From Micromonospora sp. NBC_00421 (lineage in GTDB: Bacteria; Actinomycetota; Actinomycetes; Mycobacteriales; Micromonosporaceae), in NCBI RefSeq assembly GCF_036017915.1, contig NZ_CP107929.1, forward strand, positions 4,654,001 through 4,718,000: a DNA stretch of 64,000 nucleotides, given 5' to 3'. Made by a program: the position numbers and the translations under genes. Positions 48,827-59,223 of the stretch are shown here, piece by piece (position 1 is the first letter of the stretch; each line of letters begins with the position of its first letter). The notes below the pieces were generated by a model. It made no database searches and had not been told where the DNA came from. It worked only from the letters and a program-made list of their open reading frames with translations.

Positions 48827-49891
48827 GTGAGCGCGCAACCACCGGTGCCGGCCGGCGTCGGCCCGGCGGGCAGTTGGGCAGACCTCGGAGCAGCCGTCGG
48901 CCCGGCCGATCGAGGGGCGGACGCCGGGCTGGTCAGCGGCGAGGCCGTCGAGCTGGACGTCCGGGCGGCACGACTCGGTTCCCGGGTGCTGGCGCTGCTG
49001 ATCGACATCGCCGGTCAACTGCTCTGCGCGGTCCTGCTGGCCCTCACGCTGACCCCGCTGGTGCTGATCCTGCTCCCCGAACCGGTGGTGGACCGCGCAC
49101 TCACCGGAGCACTGGAGACGCTCGGCCTGGTGCTGGTGGTCGTCGGTTACCCGGTCGCCTGGGAACGCCTCAACCACGGCCGTACGCCCGGCAAGCTCGC
49201 GGTGGGGCTGCGGGTGGTCAGCGCCGACGGCGGTCCGGTGGAGTTGCGGCAGTCGTTGACCCGGGCGCTGGTGGGGGCGGCGGTGGAGTGGCCGGGGCTG
49301 GTGCTGCCGCTGCTGAGCTGGGTGGCCGGGGCCACGGTGATGCTGACCGACCCGCGCGGCCGACGGCTGGGCGACCTGGTGGCCGGCACCATGGTGGTGC
49401 ACACCCGGACCACGCAGACCTGGCGACCGGCCCCACGGATCATCCCACCGTTGGCCGGATGGGCGGCCACCCTGGACCTGACCAGGCTCGACGACGCGCT
49501 GGCCCTGGCGGTACGGCAGTACCTGACCCGGGGCGAGCAGATCGTCGAGCCGTACCGGAGCCGGTTGGCCCGGGGGTTGTGGGGCGAGGTGGCGGCGGTG
49601 ACCACCCCGACGCCGCCGCCCGGCGTACCGGAGTCGTTGCTGTTGGCGGCGGTGCTGGCGGAACGCAACAGGCGGGGTGCGCTGCGGCTGCACCGCAACC
49701 GGGCACTCACCGCCACCATCTGGTCCGACCCGAATCCGGCCCCGGCCAGCCCCGCCCCCGCCGGTCCGCCGACCACCACCGGTCAACCGACCACCCTCGG
49801 GCCGCCGACCACCACCGGTCAACCGGCCACCGCCGGGGTACGCCCGGTCGGGCCGGCGCTCCGGGCGGCATCGCCGGACCGGCCGGCCTGA
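48827..49891 (+). CDS. RDD family membrane protein
   Basis: The 354-residue product has an RDD domain (about 45-195): LGSRVLALLIDIAGQLL, then YPVAWERLNHGRTPGKLAVGLRVV and the last helix ending in DPRGRRLGDLVAGTMVVH. A soluble region (about 205-300) and a Pro/Thr tail with three PPTTTGQP units follow. RDD proteins are membrane proteins of mixed roles, some as transporters. GTG at 48827 follows a 41-bp divergent gap. Confidence 0.9.
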   Translation: MSAQPPVPAGVGPAGSWADLGAAVGPADRGADAGLVSGEAVELDVRAARLGSRVLALLIDIAGQLLCAVLLALTLTPLVLILLPEPVVDRALTGALETLGLVLVVVGYPVAWERLNHGRTPGKLAVGLRVVSADGGPVELRQSLTRALVGAAVEWPGLVLPLLSWVAGATVMLTDPRGRRLGDLVAGTMVVHTRTTQTWRPAPRIIPPLAGWAATLDLTRLDDALALAVRQYLTRGEQIVEPYRSRLARGLWGEVAAVTTPTPPPGVPESLLLAAVLAERNRRGALRLHRNRALTATIWSDPNPAPASPAPAGPPTTTGQPTTLGPPTTTGQPATAGVRPVGPALRAASPDRPA

Positions 49892-49903
49892 CCGGATCGG
49901 TGC

Positions 49904-51205
49904 TCAGCTGAACAGGGCGCGGCCCCACCAGTCGGCGGCGTCGCGCACCCCGGGCGGGCAGGCGAACAGGCCGCTGGAGACGTGCCGCAGGTACTCGTTC
50001 ATCGAGTCGTTGCGAGCGAGCTGGGTCTGGATCGGCACGAACTGCCGGCGCGGGTCCCGCTGGTAGGCCATGAAGAACAGCCCGGCGTCGAGCCGGCCCA
50101 GCCCGTCCGACCCGTCGACGTAGTTGTAGCCGCGGCGCAGCAACCGGGCACCGTTGTTCAGGGTGGGATGGGCGAGCCGCACGTGCGAGTCGACGGCGAT
50201 CACCGGCTGGCCGTCGTCGCCCTTCGCGGCGAAGTCCGGCTCGTCGAACTCGTCCCGACGGCCCAGCGGAGCGCCGCTGCCCTTGGTCCGGCCGACGATC
50301 TGTTCCTGCTCGACGAGCGAACTGCGGTCCCAGGTCTCGATCTGCATCCGGATCTTGCGAGTGACCAGGTAGGACCCGCCGGCCATCCAGTCCGTACCGT
50401 CGTCCGGGTGGGCCCAGAGCTGCTCGCGCAGCAGCCCGGCGTCCTCGGCCTTCAGGTTGGCGGTGCCGTCCTTGAAGCCGAAGAGGTTACGCGGGGTCGC
50501 CTGGTCCCGCGACGTCGACGAGGTACGCCCGAAGCCGAGCTGCGACCAGCGGACGCTGACCACGCCCATCCCGATCCGGGCCAGGTTGCGGATGGCGTGC
50601 ACCGCCACCTGCGGGTCGTTGGCGCAGGCCTGCACGCACAGGTCACCACCGGAGATCTCCGGGCGCAACGCGTCCCCGGCGAAGTGCGGCAGGTCGGCCA
50701 GCGCGGCGGGCCGGCGGGCGGCGATGCCGAACCGGTCCCCGCCCTGCGCGTCGCGGAACAGCGTCGCACCGAAGCCGACGGTCAGGGTCAGCTGCGACGG
50801 GGGTAGGCCCAGCGCCTCACCGGTGTCGTCCGGCGGCGCCTCCGGCATGCCGCCGACGGCGCCGATCACCCCGGCGTCCTTCCCGCCGGTCATCCGGGCG
50901 GCGGCGGCCGTCCACTCCTGGAGCATCGCGACCAACCGGTCCCGGTCCTTGGTGATCACGTCGAAGGCGACGAAGTGCAGCCGGTCCTGGGCCGGGGTGG
51001 TGATCCCGGCCTGGTGCTCACCGTGGAACGGCACCGCCCCGGCGGCCCCGTCGTACGCGGCGGCCCGGTCACCGTCGCGGGTCAGCGCGCCCGCTCCGGC
51101 GGCCACCCCGGCGACCCCGGCGACGCCGACCCCGGCGAGGGTGATCGCCCGCCGTCGGGACAGCCGGCGCCGACCCCGGCCGGCGGTGCTGCTCTGCTCG
51201 CTCAT
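49904..51205 (-). CDS. efeB: EfeB deferrochelatase/DyP-type peroxidase
   Basis: The 433-residue precursor has a twin-arginine signal (RRRLSRRRAITLAGVGVAGVAG). The DyP domain has GFKDGTANL (the GxxDG motif with catalytic Asp) and the heme-ligand segment DSHVRLAHPTLNNGARLLRRGYNY. EfeB takes iron from heme or oxidises Fe(II) outside the cell for EfeU. It ends the efeU-efeO-efeB operon, 58 bp after efeO. Tat export is expected as cofactor is inserted before export. Confidence 0.95.
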   Translation of the reverse strand: MSEQSSTAGRGRRRLSRRRAITLAGVGVAGVAGVAAGAGALTRDGDRAAAYDGAAGAVPFHGEHQAGITTPAQDRLHFVAFDVITKDRDRLVAMLQEWTAAAARMTGGKDAGVIGAVGGMPEAPPDDTGEALGLPPSQLTLTVGFGATLFRDAQGGDRFGIAARRPAALADLPHFAGDALRPEISGGDLCVQACANDPQVAVHAIRNLARIGMGVVSVRWSQLGFGRTSSTSRDQATPRNLFGFKDGTANLKAEDAGLLREQLWAHPDDGTDWMAGGSYLVTRKIRMQIETWDRSSLVEQEQIVGRTKGSGAPLGRRDEFDEPDFAAKGDDGQPVIAVDSHVRLAHPTLNNGARLLRRGYNYVDGSDGLGRLDAGLFFMAYQRDPRRQFVPIQTQLARNDSMNEYLRHVSSGLFACPPGVRDAADWWGRALFS

Positions 51206-51263
51206 CGACTCTCCTGGGAGGGACCGGCCACCCTCGGGCGGCGGCGACCTTGCTGACCCGTCG

Positions 51264-52397
51264 TCACCTGGCGACGGCGGCGGCGACCTTGCTGATCGGC
51301 TCGGCGAGGGCGTTGATGCTGTCCGACAGCTCCTTGAGCTCGGCCTTGCTCAGCTGGGTGTGCAGCTTCCAGCCGTCGCCGTCGCGGTGCTTGCCGAGCG
51401 CCGCCTCCACGTTGGCGAACTCCTTGTCGAGCTGGGCGACCAGCTCCGGGGCGCGCTGTTCCAGCGCCGGGCGCAGCGCGGCGACGGCCGCCTTGGAGCC
51501 CTCCAGGTTGGCGTTGAAATCCCAGAGGTCGGTGTGCGAATACCGCTCCTCCTCGCCGGTGATCTTGCCGCTGGCCACCTCGTCGAGCAGTGCCTTGGCC
51601 CCGTTGGCGAGCTGGAGCGGGGTGAGCTTCTCGGCGTTGGCCCGTGCCACGATCTCCTTGACGTCGGCCAGCAGCCGGTCGGCGATCGGACCGTCCTTGC
51701 TGATGTCGCCGGTGGTCCAGAGGTCCTTCTCGATGCGGTGGAAGCCGGTGAACTCCATGCCCTCCTCGACCACCTCCTCCCGACCGTCGATCTTGGGGTC
51801 GAGGTCGCCGAAGCTCTCCGCGACCGGCTCGATCCGCTCCCAGTAGGTGCGGGCCACCGGGTACAGCGCCTTGGCCTTCGGCACGTCGCCGGCCTTGACC
51901 GCGGCGACGAACTCCTCGGTCTTGGTGAGCAGGGCGGCGGTCTGGCTGGTCACGTACCGCTGGTAGCTGGCGGTGGCCTCGGTCAGCGCGGCGTCCGGGG
52001 CGACGGTCGCGGCGGTGCCGCTGACCTTCAGCGCGCCCCGGATGCCCCGGCCGCTCATCCCCGGCTTGCAGGCCGTCTCGTACGTCCCGGCGGGCAGCTC
52101 CACCCGCAGCTCCCGGCTGAGCCCGGGGGCGATGTTCTCCACCTCGCCCATCACCCGGTCACCGGCGGCATAGACGTAGAACTCGTTGACCTTGCTGCCG
52201 GAGTTGGTCACCGTGAACGTCGCCTGGCCGGCGTCCAGCTCGGTCACGTCGACCTCGCACACGCTGTCGGTGGCCTTGACCTTGACCGTGTTGCCGGTGC
52301 CGGCGTCCTGCCGGTCGTCCTTGGCACCGCAGGCGGTGACACCGGTGAGGGCCAGCGCGCCGACGGCGGCGGGCACCAGGAAACGGGTGGTACGCAT
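51264..52397 (-). CDS. efeO: EfeO iron-binding lipoprotein
   Basis: The 377-residue product has a lipobox (TGVTAC, C23), an N-terminal cupredoxin-like part (about 35-125, VKVKATDSVCEVDVTELDAGQATFTVTNSGSKVNEFYVY), and a peptidase-M75 imelysin-like domain with FHRIEKDLW (HxxE-type iron site). EfeO gathers iron outside for EfeU. The lipid anchor fits a Gram-positive envelope. It lies between efeU and efeB. Confidence 0.95.
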   Translation of the reverse strand: MRTTRFLVPAAVGALALTGVTACGAKDDRQDAGTGNTVKVKATDSVCEVDVTELDAGQATFTVTNSGSKVNEFYVYAAGDRVMGEVENIAPGLSRELRVELPAGTYETACKPGMSGRGIRGALKVSGTAATVAPDAALTEATASYQRYVTSQTAALLTKTEEFVAAVKAGDVPKAKALYPVARTYWERIEPVAESFGDLDPKIDGREEVVEEGMEFTGFHRIEKDLWTTGDISKDGPIADRLLADVKEIVARANAEKLTPLQLANGAKALLDEVASGKITGEEERYSHTDLWDFNANLEGSKAAVAALRPALEQRAPELVAQLDKEFANVEAALGKHRDGDGWKLHTQLSKAELKELSDSINALAEPISKVAAAVAR

Positions 52398-52427
52398 GTT
52401 GCTTGTCTCCTCGCAGAGGGCGGTGGA

Positions 52428-53324
52428 TCAGACGCGCCGCGACCCGGCCGGCTGCGCGGTGGTGTCGGGGGTGGCGGGTCGCTCGGGTGCGTCGGCCGGC
52501 ACGGGCTTCGCGGGGGTCGCCGGTCGACGCAGGAACAGCACAAGCACCGGTACGGCGTACGCCACCCAGGCCACCGTCTCCAGCACGCTCGGCGCGGCGG
52601 TGATGTTGAACATGCCGGCGAGCAGGGCGGCGTACCAGGTGCTGGGGTCGAGCACACCGGTGATGTCGAAGGCCAGGTCGTTGAGGCCGGGCAGCACCCC
52701 GGCCTCCTGGAAGTCGTGCACGCCGTACTTGAGGATGCCGGCGGCGACCAGGATCAACAGCGCGCCCGTCCAGGTGAAGAACGTCGACAGGTTGATCCGC
52801 AGGGCGCTGCGGTAGATCAGGAAGCCGATCCCGACGGCGGTGGCGATGCCGCCGACCAGGGCCAGCAGCGGCCCGGAGCCGGTGCCCCCGGTCGCGCTCT
52901 GCGCCGCCGAGTAGAAGATCAGGGCGGTCTCCAGACCCTCCCGGATCACCGCGAGGAAGGCCATCCCGGCCACCGCTAGGGAACCGACGGCGAGCGCCTC
53001 GCTCAGTTTGCCGCGCAGCTCGCCGGCGATCGTCCGGGCGGCCCGGCGCATCCAGAAGATCATCCAGGTCACGAAGACCACGGCGGCCACCGAGGTGACC
53101 GCCTCGAACAGCTCCCGGTCCTCGGAGCGGGCCAGCAGCGAGGTCGAGGTGTACTCGATGAGCCAGCCGAAGAGGATCGAGAGCGCCACGGCGAGCCCGA
53201 CGCCGGCCCACACCTGGGGTAGCCGGTCGCGGCGCTGCGACTTGACCAGAAAGGCGATCAGGATGCTGACGACGAGCGTCGCCTCCAGGCCCTCCCGCAG
53301 GCCGATCAGGTACGTGGCGAACAT
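52428..53324 (-). CDS. efeU: EfeU ferrous/ferric iron permease
   Basis: The 298-residue product has seven membrane helices and two REGLE iron-binding motifs: REGLEATL (about 9) and REGLETAL (about 128). It is an Ftr1-like permease. The C-terminus is Pro-rich. It leads the efeUOB operon; the ATG at 53324 is about 40 bp from a DtxR/IdeR-like box. The frame is complete, unlike E. coli K-12 EfeU. Confidence 0.96.
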   Translation of the reverse strand: MFATYLIGLREGLEATLVVSILIAFLVKSQRRDRLPQVWAGVGLAVALSILFGWLIEYTSTSLLARSEDRELFEAVTSVAAVVFVTWMIFWMRRAARTIAGELRGKLSEALAVGSLAVAGMAFLAVIREGLETALIFYSAAQSATGGTGSGPLLALVGGIATAVGIGFLIYRSALRINLSTFFTWTGALLILVAAGILKYGVHDFQEAGVLPGLNDLAFDITGVLDPSTWYAALLAGMFNITAAPSVLETVAWVAYAVPVLVLFLRRPATPAKPVPADAPERPATPDTTAQPAGSRRV

Positions 53325-53362
53325 CGGTACTCCGTGTGGTGGTCAGGCATGCCTCAGGTAAC

Positions 53363-53381
53363 TTAGGGCAGCCATACCTTC
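53363..53381 (-). promoter_or_regulatory. DtxR/IdeR-like iron box upstream of efeU
   Basis: TTAGGGCAGCCATACCTTC keeps the AGG-N9-CCT dyad of the DtxR/IdeR box (TTAGGTTAGGCTAACCTAA) with about 12 of 19 matches. It lies 39 bp upstream of the efeU start. It would let iron-loaded IdeR repress efeUOB. Confidence 0.5.
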
Positions 53382-53612
53382 CTCCTGATCGAGGGCCACG
53401 TCAAGTCGTTCATGACAAGGTTCACCCTGGTCGGGAGCAGCGCTCGGAGAGCCTGCCGAGGGGTGTCCCACCGCCGCCCGACGTGACACGATCCCAGGTG
53501 TTCCCCAGGACAGGACGGTCATGCCCGACGCGCTGCGCAGCCCCCTCCGCCGCCCACCGGCCGGTTCGCCCGCCCCGGGTGCGCTTCACCACCGTCGGCC
53601 GGGACACCGCCG

Positions 53613-53771
53613 GTGAAGGGCTTCGGCCCGTGGCTGGGCGTACTCACGCTGGTGCTCGTCCTCAACGCGCTCCGGCTGCGCCCGCTGGCCGTGGCGGTCT
53701 CCCTCGCCTGGCTCGTCTGGTGCGTGTGGACCTGGATCCGCCCGGCCCGCCGCAGACCCGACGCACCCTGA
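53613..53771 (+). CDS. Small membrane protein
   Basis: The 52-residue frame VKGFGPWLGVLTLVLVLNALRLRPLAVAVSLAWLVWCVWTWIRPARR has one or two hydrophobic helices and a basic tail, as real small membrane proteins do. Its GTG overlaps the stop of a 31-codon frame (ATG at 53521, rich in Pro/Arg), which could be a coupling leader. A strong terminator starts 8 bp after the stop. Function unknown. Confidence 0.55.
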   Translation: MKGFGPWLGVLTLVLVLNALRLRPLAVAVSLAWLVWCVWTWIRPARRRPDAP

Positions 53772-53779
53772 CCTCGACA

Positions 53780-53822
53780 CGAGGGAGGGGGCCGGCCATG
53801 TCGCGGTCGGCCCCCTCCCTCG
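53780..53822. terminator. Bidirectional terminator between the small membrane gene and ahcY
   Basis: A perfect 15-bp stem (53780-53794 with 53808-53822; left arm CGAGGGAGGGGGCCG) encloses a 13-nt loop, between convergent stops at 53771 and 53836. Confidence 0.85.
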
Positions 53823-53835
53823 TCAGGCGCGGTGC

Positions 53836-55323
<1,488 letters not shown>

Positions 55324-55376
55324 GAAGGCTCCTGTCGAACGATGGCTGCGCAACCATCCACCTTACGCGCATCCGA

Positions 55377-55519
55377 GGGATGCACGGCGGGCCGTCCCCG
55401 GAACGACGCACGGCGGTGGGTGCCGGACAGCGCACGGGACGGTCGGTGCCCGGACAGCGCGCGGGGCGGCCGGCGTCGGACGGAAACTCCGCCCACCTGC
55501 CGACCGCCCCGTGCATCCC
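55377..55519 (-). promoter_or_regulatory. Structured ahcY leader with a long-range stem
   Basis: GGGATGCACGG (55377-55387) and CCGTGCATCCC (55509-55519) are perfect 11-bp complements, separated by 121 nt. The enclosed region contains about two and a half imperfect copies of a 26-27-bp unit with GGACAGCGC (about 55417-55480). I could not match it to a known SAM or SAH riboswitch. Confidence 0.4.
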
Positions 55520-55584
55520 CCCGGTTTGGTTCCCCCGCGCGCCGCCGGACCTTCGTCACGACAACGCTGCGCACACATGAAGTT

Positions 55585-55612
55585 ACCCTAAGCCATGGCG
55601 CTATCACGCCAA
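55585..55612 (-). promoter_or_regulatory. Candidate ahcY promoter
   Basis: On the minus strand TTGGCG (55612-55607) and TAGGGT (55590-55585) are 16 bp apart. The spacer holds an inverted repeat (TGGCG, CGCCA), which could be an operator. The leader would then be about 250 nt. Confidence 0.4.
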
Positions 55613-55703
55613 TTCCGGAAAGTCGGATTTGTGGCGTGTCGGGGTTTCTATGATTTTTCGCTGCCGACAACGATCTGACCGCCCCGCCCCGCCCCGCCCC
55701 GCT

Positions 55704-55738
55704 GCGGGCTGCGGGCTGCGGGCTGCGGGCTGCGGGCT
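55704..55738. repeat. 7-bp tandem repeat, five units
   Basis: Five copies of GCGGGCT follow a run of GCCCC repeats, just beyond the manA stop at 55756. The rest of the 432-bp gap (55324-55755) holds the ahcY promoter and leader and nothing else recognisable. Confidence 0.85.
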
Positions 55739-55755
55739 GTCGGCTGTCCGTACCG

Positions 55756-56943
55756 TCAGGCGCCGCAGGTGGCGACGAACGCCTCACCCGTACCTGAGAC
55801 GACCAGGGTCGTCGCGGTGGCCGCGCCCACGGCGGCCTGTCCCGGCCCGAGCGTCACCGCGCCGGCCCCGTCGTCCACCGCGACCCTGCCCCGGTGGCAG
55901 AGCACCACCCGGGGGCCCGGCAGCGGCAACCGCACCTGCGGCCCGGCCGCGTCCACAGTCACCCGGTGCAGCGCGAACTCGTCCACCGGCACCGGCCAGC
56001 GCACCACGCCGGGCATGACCGGACAGGCGACGACCACCGGATCGTCGAGCACCTCGAAACGCAGCACCCGCAGCAACTCGTCGACGTCCACGTGCTTCGG
56101 GGTGAGCCCGCCACGCAGCACGTTGTCACTGGCCGCCATGATCTCCACCCCGGTGCCGTGCAGGTAGGCGTGCAGGTTGCCGGCCGGCATCCAGATCGCC
56201 TCCCCCGGCGTCAGCCGCACATGGTGCAGCAGCAACGCCACGAGCACCCCCGGGTCGGCCGGGTAGCGGGCCGACAACTCCCGGGCCAGTTCCGCATCCG
56301 GCCCGGCGACGTCCGCCGTGCGCACCGCGTCGATCAGCCCGGCACGGTCCACGTCCGGCCAGCTCAGCAGCGCGCGTACGGCCTCCCTCAGCCCCGCCGG
56401 CCCGGCCCGCAACGCGGCCACCACCGGCGACAACTCCGGTACGCCGAACCCGGCCAACGCCGTCGCCGACACCCCCGGGTCACGGAACCCGCAGAGCGCG
56501 TCGAACGGTGTCAACGCGACAAGCAACTCCGGCTTGTGGTACGGATCGACGTAGTTGCGCGGCCCCTCCGCCCGGCCCGCCTCGGCCGCGTGCCCGCCCC
56601 GGGCCTGCTCGGCCGCGTAGCCGGCGCGGGCCTGCTCGGCGTCCGGGTGGGCCTGGAGACTCAGCGGGGCGTCCGCGGCGAGCACCTTCACCAGGAACGG
56701 CAGTCGGGTGCCGAACCGGCCGACCAGCCGGTCGCCGAGCCAGTGACCCGGCTCGGCGACCAGCAGGTCGGTCAGGTTCACCCGCTCGCCGCCGCGGTCG
56801 ACCGTGGCCGGGCCGCCCGGGTGGGCGCCCAGCCACAGTTCCGCCTCCGGGCCGGCGCTGGGCACCGGTCGCCCCTGCAGCTCGGCGATCGCGGAGCGGG
56901 ATCCCCAGGCGTAGTCGCGGATCGACCCGTGCAGCAGTTCCAC
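55756..56943 (-). CDS. manA: Mannose-6-phosphate isomerase, class I
   Basis: The 395-residue product has the type I PMI zinc site residues: QAHP (about 96-99), HKPE (about 136-139) and the NLHAYLHGTG segment. It converts fructose 6-phosphate and mannose 6-phosphate, feeding GDP-mannose for glycans. An Ala/Gly/Glu-rich insertion lies near 103-125 with two AAEQARGGH-like units. It lies 2 bp downstream of the CDF transporter, in a run with a PGI/PMI-like isomerase and ManB. Confidence 0.95.
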   Translation of the reverse strand: MELLHGSIRDYAWGSRSAIAELQGRPVPSAGPEAELWLGAHPGGPATVDRGGERVNLTDLLVAEPGHWLGDRLVGRFGTRLPFLVKVLAADAPLSLQAHPDAEQARAGYAAEQARGGHAAEAGRAEGPRNYVDPYHKPELLVALTPFDALCGFRDPGVSATALAGFGVPELSPVVAALRAGPAGLREAVRALLSWPDVDRAGLIDAVRTADVAGPDAELARELSARYPADPGVLVALLLHHVRLTPGEAIWMPAGNLHAYLHGTGVEIMAASDNVLRGGLTPKHVDVDELLRVLRFEVLDDPVVVACPVMPGVVRWPVPVDEFALHRVTVDAAGPQVRLPLPGPRVVLCHRGRVAVDDGAGAVTLGPGQAAVGAATATTLVVSGTGEAFVATCGA

Positions 56944-56945
56944 GG

Positions 56946-57953
56946 TCAGCCTCCGGCCCGACCGGCCACCTCGTCCGACTCGGTCGCCGGGGATACCACC
57001 GCGGTCGGCGCGGCCGTTCCGGTGCCCGCCCGCTCGGCGGCGACGCTGTAGATGTCCGGCTCCAGGTAGATCACCCGGGCGATCGGCACGGCCGCGCGGA
57101 TCCGCGCCTCGACCGCGTTGATCCCCCTGGCCAGCTCCTCGGCGCTCTCACACGCCGGGACGCCGATCTTGGCGGCCACCATCAGCTCCTCCGGGCCGAG
57201 GTAGAGCGTCTTCATGTGGATGATCCGCTCGACCTCCGGGCCGCCGGTGACGGCCCGCTCGATGGTCGCCAGGTCGCCCGGGTCGGCACCCTCACCGAGC
57301 AGCAGGCTCTTCGTCTCGATCGCCAGCACGATCGCGATGATCACCAGCAGTACACCGATCATCGCGGTGCCGGCGGCGTCCCACATGCCGTTGCCGGTGA
57401 TCAGCGTGAGCCCCACGCCGAACAACGCGAGCACCAGACCGACCAGCGCGCCGAAGTCCTCCAGCAGCACCACCGGCAGCTCCGGCGCCTTCGCCCGGCG
57501 GATGAAGTTCACCCAGGACTGGTTGCCCCGGGTGTGGTTGGACTCCTTGATCGCGGTACGGAACGAGAAGCCCTCCATCACGATGGCGGCCAGCAGCACC
57601 GTCACCGGCACCCACTGCCACGCGGTGATCGGGTGCGGGTCGGACGCCTTGTGCCACGCCTCGTAGAGCGCGAAGAGACCACCGAGGCTGAACAGCACGA
57701 TCGACACGATGAACGCGTAGATGTAGCGCTCCCGGCCGTACCCGAAGGGGTGCTCCGGGGTGGCCGCCCGCTTGGCCCGCTTGCCACCGAGCAGCAGCAG
57801 CGCCTGGTTGCCCGAGTCGGCCACCGAGTGGATCGACTCCGCCAGCATCGACGAAGAGCTCGTCAGCAGGAACGCGATGAACTTGGTGATCGCGATGCCG
57901 ACGTTCGCCAGCAGGGCGGCGATGATCGCCTTGGTCCCGCCGTTCGCGCTCAC
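56946..57953 (-). CDS. Cation diffusion facilitator transporter
   Basis: The 335-residue product has about six membrane helices and CDF features: SSSMLAESIHSVADSGNQ (metal site HxxxD) in helix II and EDFGALVGLVLALFGVGL in helix V, then a cytoplasmic domain (about 205-300) and a short Ala/Thr tail. CDF proteins export zinc, iron or manganese. Its place between two mannose-isomerase genes is conserved in many actinobacteria; a link to the metal needs of PMI is only a guess. Confidence 0.93.
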   Translation of the reverse strand: MSANGGTKAIIAALLANVGIAITKFIAFLLTSSSSMLAESIHSVADSGNQALLLLGGKRAKRAATPEHPFGYGRERYIYAFIVSIVLFSLGGLFALYEAWHKASDPHPITAWQWVPVTVLLAAIVMEGFSFRTAIKESNHTRGNQSWVNFIRRAKAPELPVVLLEDFGALVGLVLALFGVGLTLITGNGMWDAAGTAMIGVLLVIIAIVLAIETKSLLLGEGADPGDLATIERAVTGGPEVERIIHMKTLYLGPEELMVAAKIGVPACESAEELARGINAVEARIRAAVPIARVIYLEPDIYSVAAERAGTGTAAPTAVVSPATESDEVAGRAGG

Positions 57954-58029
57954 GCCGCCACCCCGCCGCGCGACGCGGCGACGTGGGACGCCGCACTCCT
58001 AAGCCCGATGGCGCGGTCCCTGCGTCCGT

Positions 58030-59223
58030 TCACTGGTTCGACAGCTCCTTCATCTCGGTGACGGCCGGAACGGCCATCGGGTCCAGCCCATGGGCCAGGG
58101 CCAGATAGATCGACGCGAAGTCGGGCACCGCGATGAGCGAGGCGAGCCGTTCCAGCGCGGAACCACCCTCGGCGGTGACCACGTCGCAGCGCACGCCGCG
58201 CCGCTCCGCGAGGGTCTGTACCGCGTCGGCGCGGCGCTCCTCGACGGCGAGCGGCTCGTCGGTGTCGTCGTCGGCGTTGAGGCCACCGTCGCGCAGCAGC
58301 ACCAGCCGCAACCGGGTCGGGTCGGGCTCGGCCTCGTCCGCGTCGGCGAAGATGTCCCGGGTCGACTCCACCAGGCCGCCGAAGACGCCGTCGAGCAGGC
58401 CGACCCGGCCCCGGCCGGCCTCACCCAACGCCCCGGTGACCACCGGGTAGCGGGCGTTGGCCGACAGCGTGTCGCCGAACCGGCGGGCCGCCACGGTGGC
58501 CAGCGGGGACGAACCCCAGACGATCGGGATCGACCCGGCCAGCCCCAGGGCCAGCGACTTCGCCGGGTTGACGAAGGACTCGGCGGTCGACCGGCACCGG
58601 TCGGCGTCGGCGTCCAGCCGGGCCGCCGTCTCGGCCAGATCCGCCTCGTTGACCTTCACCAGGCCGAGCGTACGGGCGGCGAGCAGAACCGGCACGGTGA
58701 GCGCCCAGAGGCTGGCGCGGGCCGGGGCGCGACGGGGCACCGGGATGAACGGTGCCCTGGCCCGTTCGGCCACCGACTGCAACTGCGAGTCGGGGGCGCC
58801 GACCGCGACCAGCCGGGCACCCCGGCGGTGCGCGGCCTCGGCGGCACCCAACGCCTCCGGGCTGCGACCGGACGCGCTGACCGCGATCACCACGTCGGCC
58901 GCGCCGACCCAGCCGGGCACCCCGGCGCTGCGATGCGGGATGACCGGCACCGGGCAGCGCGGCCCGGCGACCGTGGCGAGCACGTCCCCGGTACGCCCGG
59001 CGGTGCCGATGCCGGCGATGACTACCGCCCGGGGGCGGCCCTCGTCCTCCAGCAGCGCCAGGTTGGCCTCGGCGGCCAGCGCGGCGGACTCCCGCACCTG
59101 GGCCCCGGCCGAGGCGGTGAAGCGCAGCATGCCACCCGGGTCGTGGCTGGCGACCGCGTCCGGGTCGTCAAGCATCGATTCGTTGGCCACCCGCCGGCCA
59201 CTGACGCCGGCCGTTCCGTCCAT
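58030..59223 (-). CDS. SIS-domain bifunctional phosphoglucose/phosphomannose isomerase-like protein
   Basis: The 397-residue product has two SIS domains (about 30-190 and 200-390): VVIAVSASGRSPEALGAAEAAHRRGARLVAVG in the first, and IPIVWGSSPLATVAARRFGDTLSANARYPVVTGAL in the second, as in the Bact_PGI_C family. It may interconvert glucose/mannose and fructose 6-phosphates. The ATG at 59223 shares one base with the stop of the Trm112-like gene. Confidence 0.9.
   Translation of the reverse strand: MDGTAGVSGRRVANESMLDDPDAVASHDPGGMLRFTASAGAQVRESAALAAEANLALLEDEGRPRAVVIAGIGTAGRTGDVLATVAGPRCPVPVIPHRSAGVPGWVGAADVVIAVSASGRSPEALGAAEAAHRRGARLVAVGAPDSQLQSVAERARAPFIPVPRRAPARASLWALTVPVLLAARTLGLVKVNEADLAETAARLDADADRCRSTAESFVNPAKSLALGLAGSIPIVWGSSPLATVAARRFGDTLSANARYPVVTGALGEAGRGRVGLLDGVFGGLVESTRDIFADADEAEPDPTRLRLVLLRDGGLNADDDTDEPLAVEERRADAVQTLAERRGVRCDVVTAEGGSALERLASLIAVPDFASIYLALAHGLDPMAVPAVTEMKELSNQ

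Noticed and set aside
55324-55620. Known SAH or SAM riboswitch upstream of ahcY
   Set aside because: None of the conserved core motifs that I know could be placed; only an unassigned structured leader is claimed.
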